NCBI RefSeq assembly: GCF_958979055.1
Contig: NC_084891.1
Location: 23,438,001-23,502,000 of the forward strand
Direction of reading: 5' to 3'
Length of the DNA stretch: 64,000 nt
Source: Alnus glutinosa
Taxonomy: Eukaryota; Streptophyta; Magnoliopsida; Fagales; Betulaceae
Part shown: piece after piece, positions 60,898-64,000 of the stretch
Position numbering within the stretch: the first letter of the stretch is position 1
Layout of the letters: each line of letters opens with the position of its first letter
Position numbers and translations under genes: made by a program
Notes under the pieces: generated by a model
The model's input: only the letters and a program-made list of their open reading frames with translations
Databases searched by the model: none
What the model was told of the DNA's origin: nothing

Positions 60898-63800
60898 TTG
60901 TCTTCTCTCTTTTGCTTTCCAAATCTGTCCATAATATCTTCTAAGGATAATCCTAATACCTCATCTGACACCGTTCGAGAGATTGAGGAAGATCTTGTTG
61001 GGGAAGAGGAAGAAAATGTTCACGGGGATGGCCTTCCATTATTAATTCCCCATGAGAACCGTCATGTCTCTACTATCGGTGAAGAACGAGTGGGTTCTAC
61101 ACATAAACTACGACATTAATAATTCGGCCCGCCTTCACTTCCAAAGTCCAACTTCCTTAAGCATCAATAGCGGGGACATCTCTCTTTTCGAGAGGATGTT
61201 CATGGCGGGATTGAGACTCCCCTTTCCCGACATTGCTCGGGAATTACTTCTTCATTTGAGAGTGGCCCCAAGCTAATTGTTCCCGAACTCATGGAGGTAT
61301 CTGTTCGCATCCTTCATCCTTTGGAAGACCGTGGTCAGGTCTAGGATGTCGATTCCCCAATTTCTCAATGTATATCGACCGACGATAGACTCTGAGGGAA
61401 TCGTGAAACTGTGAACCTGTAAAGGCCCCTCATTTATCTTTTTGAAGCCCGTTTATTCAAATAACAAGGAGTGGGAAAGGCAAGTTTTCTCGAGTCTTGG
61501 GTGAGTGGGAGTGCACTTCCTCTGCAATACTTCCCGAGTCTCAAAGGATTTCCCGAGAATGGAGGGCTTTAGATGAAGATTTGGCTAACCCTCCCGAGAT
61601 TATAGACGCCGAGCAAGATGAAGTGGCCCACATGATCAACTATTGCAAAAGCCACCACAAGAAGGAAAATGATTTCGACATGATTGTCACCGCCAAAGTG
61701 TTGAACGATCATCTCAGGTACAAGATCCCGGAGGATAAAGTTCCTCTTACTAAGACTGGAAAGCGAAAGGCCACAAAGGCTAAAATTCCAGCGCCTCCTT
61801 CTTCAGCCACAGTCGGGAAAGGGACTTTAAAGACCAAGCAACCATCTTCCCGACCTTCTACTGCCGGCGGACTTCCTAAAAACGCCCCGGTGAAGAAAAC
61901 TCCCCAACCCGAGGTTCGTACCATCCCGTGCGCGACCTCCAGTGTTCGGGCAAAGAGTGTGCCCGAGAGCTCTTGGGCTCAAGAACACAATGTTGCTCCC
62001 GAACAAAGGGTTATCACCGGATCGGAAGTCCCTTTATTTTAAGAGGTCGGCGGGGTAGTGATTGAGACGGGTATTCCAAATTCTCCCCAAGCGGCCATAG
62101 AAAATCTGGAGGTTAGGCAAAGCCCGGACTCCCAAAGGAATGCCTTGGACGCCGAGGTGCTGGAGGTCACTGTTTCTCCAAGGATCCCAAATCAAGAAAA
62201 CGTTCCCGAGATAGAGGGGCAATAGACTACTCAACAATAAGCGAGGCGTCCTCTAAAGACCCTTGGAATCAAACGTAAAGCCAATAGGCTTCAAAAAGGT
62301 AGTGCCTCCAAGAGGCCTCGCATTGAGGAAGAGGAAGATTTCTTACTTAATGAAATCTCCCTTGCTGCTCAAAATTTTGATCGCCCGACATTTATACTGT
62401 GAGGTGAGCCTCTCTCCCGTCCAAACACTTCTAACGAAGGTCAGGGCGAGGTTGGAGCCCTCCCGGGGTTCACGGCGGCTTTGGGCAGTCAAACTCATGA
62501 GGAGGAACTTACCAGGGTTCTCAGGATGACTCCTCCCAACATTCAACCAGAAAGTCCCATGATTGTTTCTGAGGAAGATCGTTGCGACGAGGAACCTGAT
62601 CAACATATGATCCCAGATTCTAATATCAGGATTCAAATTGGTCCCAATCAGGATGCCTCTGTTCACGAGAACGCACCTTTAGAGGGAACCTCTATCCCGA
62701 GTACCTCTGGGATTGATTCTTCCTGTCCTCCTTTTTCATTCAACTTCATCGGTGCTCACCTGCTTAGCAACCCTCTGGAGGCTCTTGCTTCTGTTCTTCC
62801 CAACGGGCTCTTCGAGGATATCGGGAGGACTACCCCTTTCATATTTGCTCAAGACATTATCGAATCCCAGATTGCGGTACTTTTTCTTTAACCTTTACAT
62901 AAATATTCATTTCCTTTTCTTCCTTATTTCTCATTCATTTTCTTGTTTTAGGATTCCCTCCAATCTGTTGCTGCGTGGTCCAACTTTTTAGAACACATGC
63001 ATGCCAATCCCAACATTGAAACTACTCTCCGTCCCAAGATCAGCCAACTTGAGCACACAGTGGTGTCCTAGGATGAAGTCATTGCCCGACTGACCCAAGA
63101 GCTATCTGATCTGTAGGATTGATACAAAGTCCTTGAGACTAGGACTTGAGATTCTGAGGTTTCCCTAAGTCGTGCCCCAGTCAATTCCTCCGAGGTCCAA
63201 GGCGAAAGGGAGTTTCTCAATGCCAAACGAGTGAGATTGACAACCGAGTTTGCCAAAGCCAACAAGAAGTGGAACGTTTGAATATCGAGCTTAGTTCGTC
63301 CAGAGATAAGAAGTTAACTCTGGTGGCGAATCTTAATTTAGAAATTTTAGCCAAGGACAAGTTGGTTGGTGAGAGGGATACGACCCTTGCTGAAAAAGAG
63401 CAAGCCCTGGCCGATAAAGAACAATCCTTGGCTGAAAAGGACAAAATTTCATCTGAATTGGACAAAGCTGTGTGCGTGAGAGATCTTGCCGAAACTAGCA
63501 AGAGTCAAGCTATCATCGAAAGGGAATCGGCTTTGGAAAAGCTAGAAGGGGTAGAGAGCCGATATCAGAAGATCCGAAGAAAGTACCAACATTGCAAAGC
63601 TAAGGCTAAGAGGCTCTCCGAACAACTATCCTTTGTTCCCTGGCTTCAAACCAAAGCATGGGCTTTTAGGTTCCACATCGGGTTTGAGAATTTTTGGGAT
63701 TTGGTTTTTCGCTCCAATCAGTTGAAGATTTCCTTTGAGAATGTGAGCTCAAGCTTCTTGTCTCTCCCAAGTTCATGTTACTCGGAGCTTCTTGATCTCA

Positions 63801-63943
63801 GGATAGAGTATTTTCCCGATGTTCTTGATTGGAGTAAGGATGCTTCAAATCCCGAGGATGTATTCGAAGAAGAACATATTGAAGATGAACATCCTGAAGA
63901 CGAATATCTGGAATGCAACCAATCCGAGGGCGAAGTCCCTTAG
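60898..63943 (+). pseudogene. Gag-like gene, 'putative gypsy type transposon' family, decayed
   Basis: The N-terminal acidic stretch (to 61119) is followed by a domain matching plant 'putative gypsy type transposon' proteins (PF04195, from memory): FERMFMAGLRLPFPDIAREL, LRVAPS, PNSWRYLF and WKTVVRS, then NKEWERQVF and GEWECTSS. A Lys/Pro-rich linker follows (61740-61920), then an acidic region and a long coiled coil (63350-63620, repeats of LAEKEQALADKEQSLAEKDK), ending in a very acidic tail with TAG at 63941-63943 region. Frame changes lie near 61115, 61495 and 63268. In the frame running 61497-63270 there are stops at 62040, 62223, 62238, 62400, 63069, 63114, 63120 and 63147. A 75-base GT-AG intron is likely at 62877-62951. 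No ATG is apparent at the start. The function would be gag-like structural protein; it is dead here. The polymerase part would lie to the right, outside the window. Confidence 0.7.
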
Positions 63944-64000
63944 GCTTCTTTTGTATGTTTTGAATATTTTGTAAACATCTTGGTTTTGAGACAATTAATA

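Noticed and set aside
1..64000. CRISPR arrays, bacterial operons, rRNA genes or a new defence-type system
   Set aside because: No regularly spaced short repeats with unique spacers, no clustered prokaryotic frames and no rRNA sequence; the tandem repeats present are microsatellites, minisatellites or transposon parts.

Overview
The window is plant nuclear DNA, almost certainly from a eudicot and probably a woody rosid (inferred from protein resemblance; I cannot name the species). The evidence is GT-AG introns, AT-rich spacers full of CT/GA/TA microsatellites, an intron-containing tRNA-Tyr, plant-only protein families (PORR, pectin-type PMT methyltransferase, WIP zinc finger) and plant transposon classes (copia, gypsy, MULE, CACTA, MITE, SINE). 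There is no bacterial-style operon, CRISPR array or rRNA.

Layout. 1-5 kb: spacer with MITE-like repeats, including a foldback element with a 10-bp target duplication (3658-4148). 5-8.3 kb: SDS22-like LRR protein gene (+, four coding exons). 10.2-11.4 kb: intronless PORR-domain organellar RNA-binding protein (-), with tRNA-Tyr(GTA) 148 bp upstream in the same orientation. 13.7-20.8 kb: QUA2/TSD2-type methyltransferase (-, eight coding exons plus a probable 5'UTR intron). 21-41 kb: gene-poor spacer holding a tRNA-derived SINE with a 12-bp target duplication, a 1,058-bp MULE with 9-bp target duplication and a GC-rich repetitive core nested in a TRIM-like LTR repeat, a CACTA-type non-autonomous element, and a second inverted-repeat element with a GC-rich minisatellite core. 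41.8-45.9 kb: RRM protein gene (ARP1-like, +, six exons, the last one hidden behind a 2.2-kb intron). 49.4-49.9 kb: copia gag remnant with primer-binding site. 50.7-51.8 kb: WIP-type zinc finger gene closest to TRANSPARENT TESTA 1 (+, two exons). 52.9-58.0 kb: complete but dead copia retrotransposon (-). 58.1-58.8 kb: Ty3/gypsy polyprotein remnants (-). 58.8-64.0 kb: leader and decayed gag-like gene of a 'putative gypsy type transposon' family element (+), whose 3' part lies beyond the window.

The host genes do not form a functional unit, but the LRR, QUA2 and RRM genes recall a run of neighbouring loci on Arabidopsis chromosome 1 (At1g78230, At1g78240, At1g78260, from memory), so the left two thirds looks like a conserved gene block expanded by transposons. 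All exon models are mine, built from splice consensus, reading phase and family conservation. I found no convincing new enzymatic or defence system; the more unusual material is in transposon structure.
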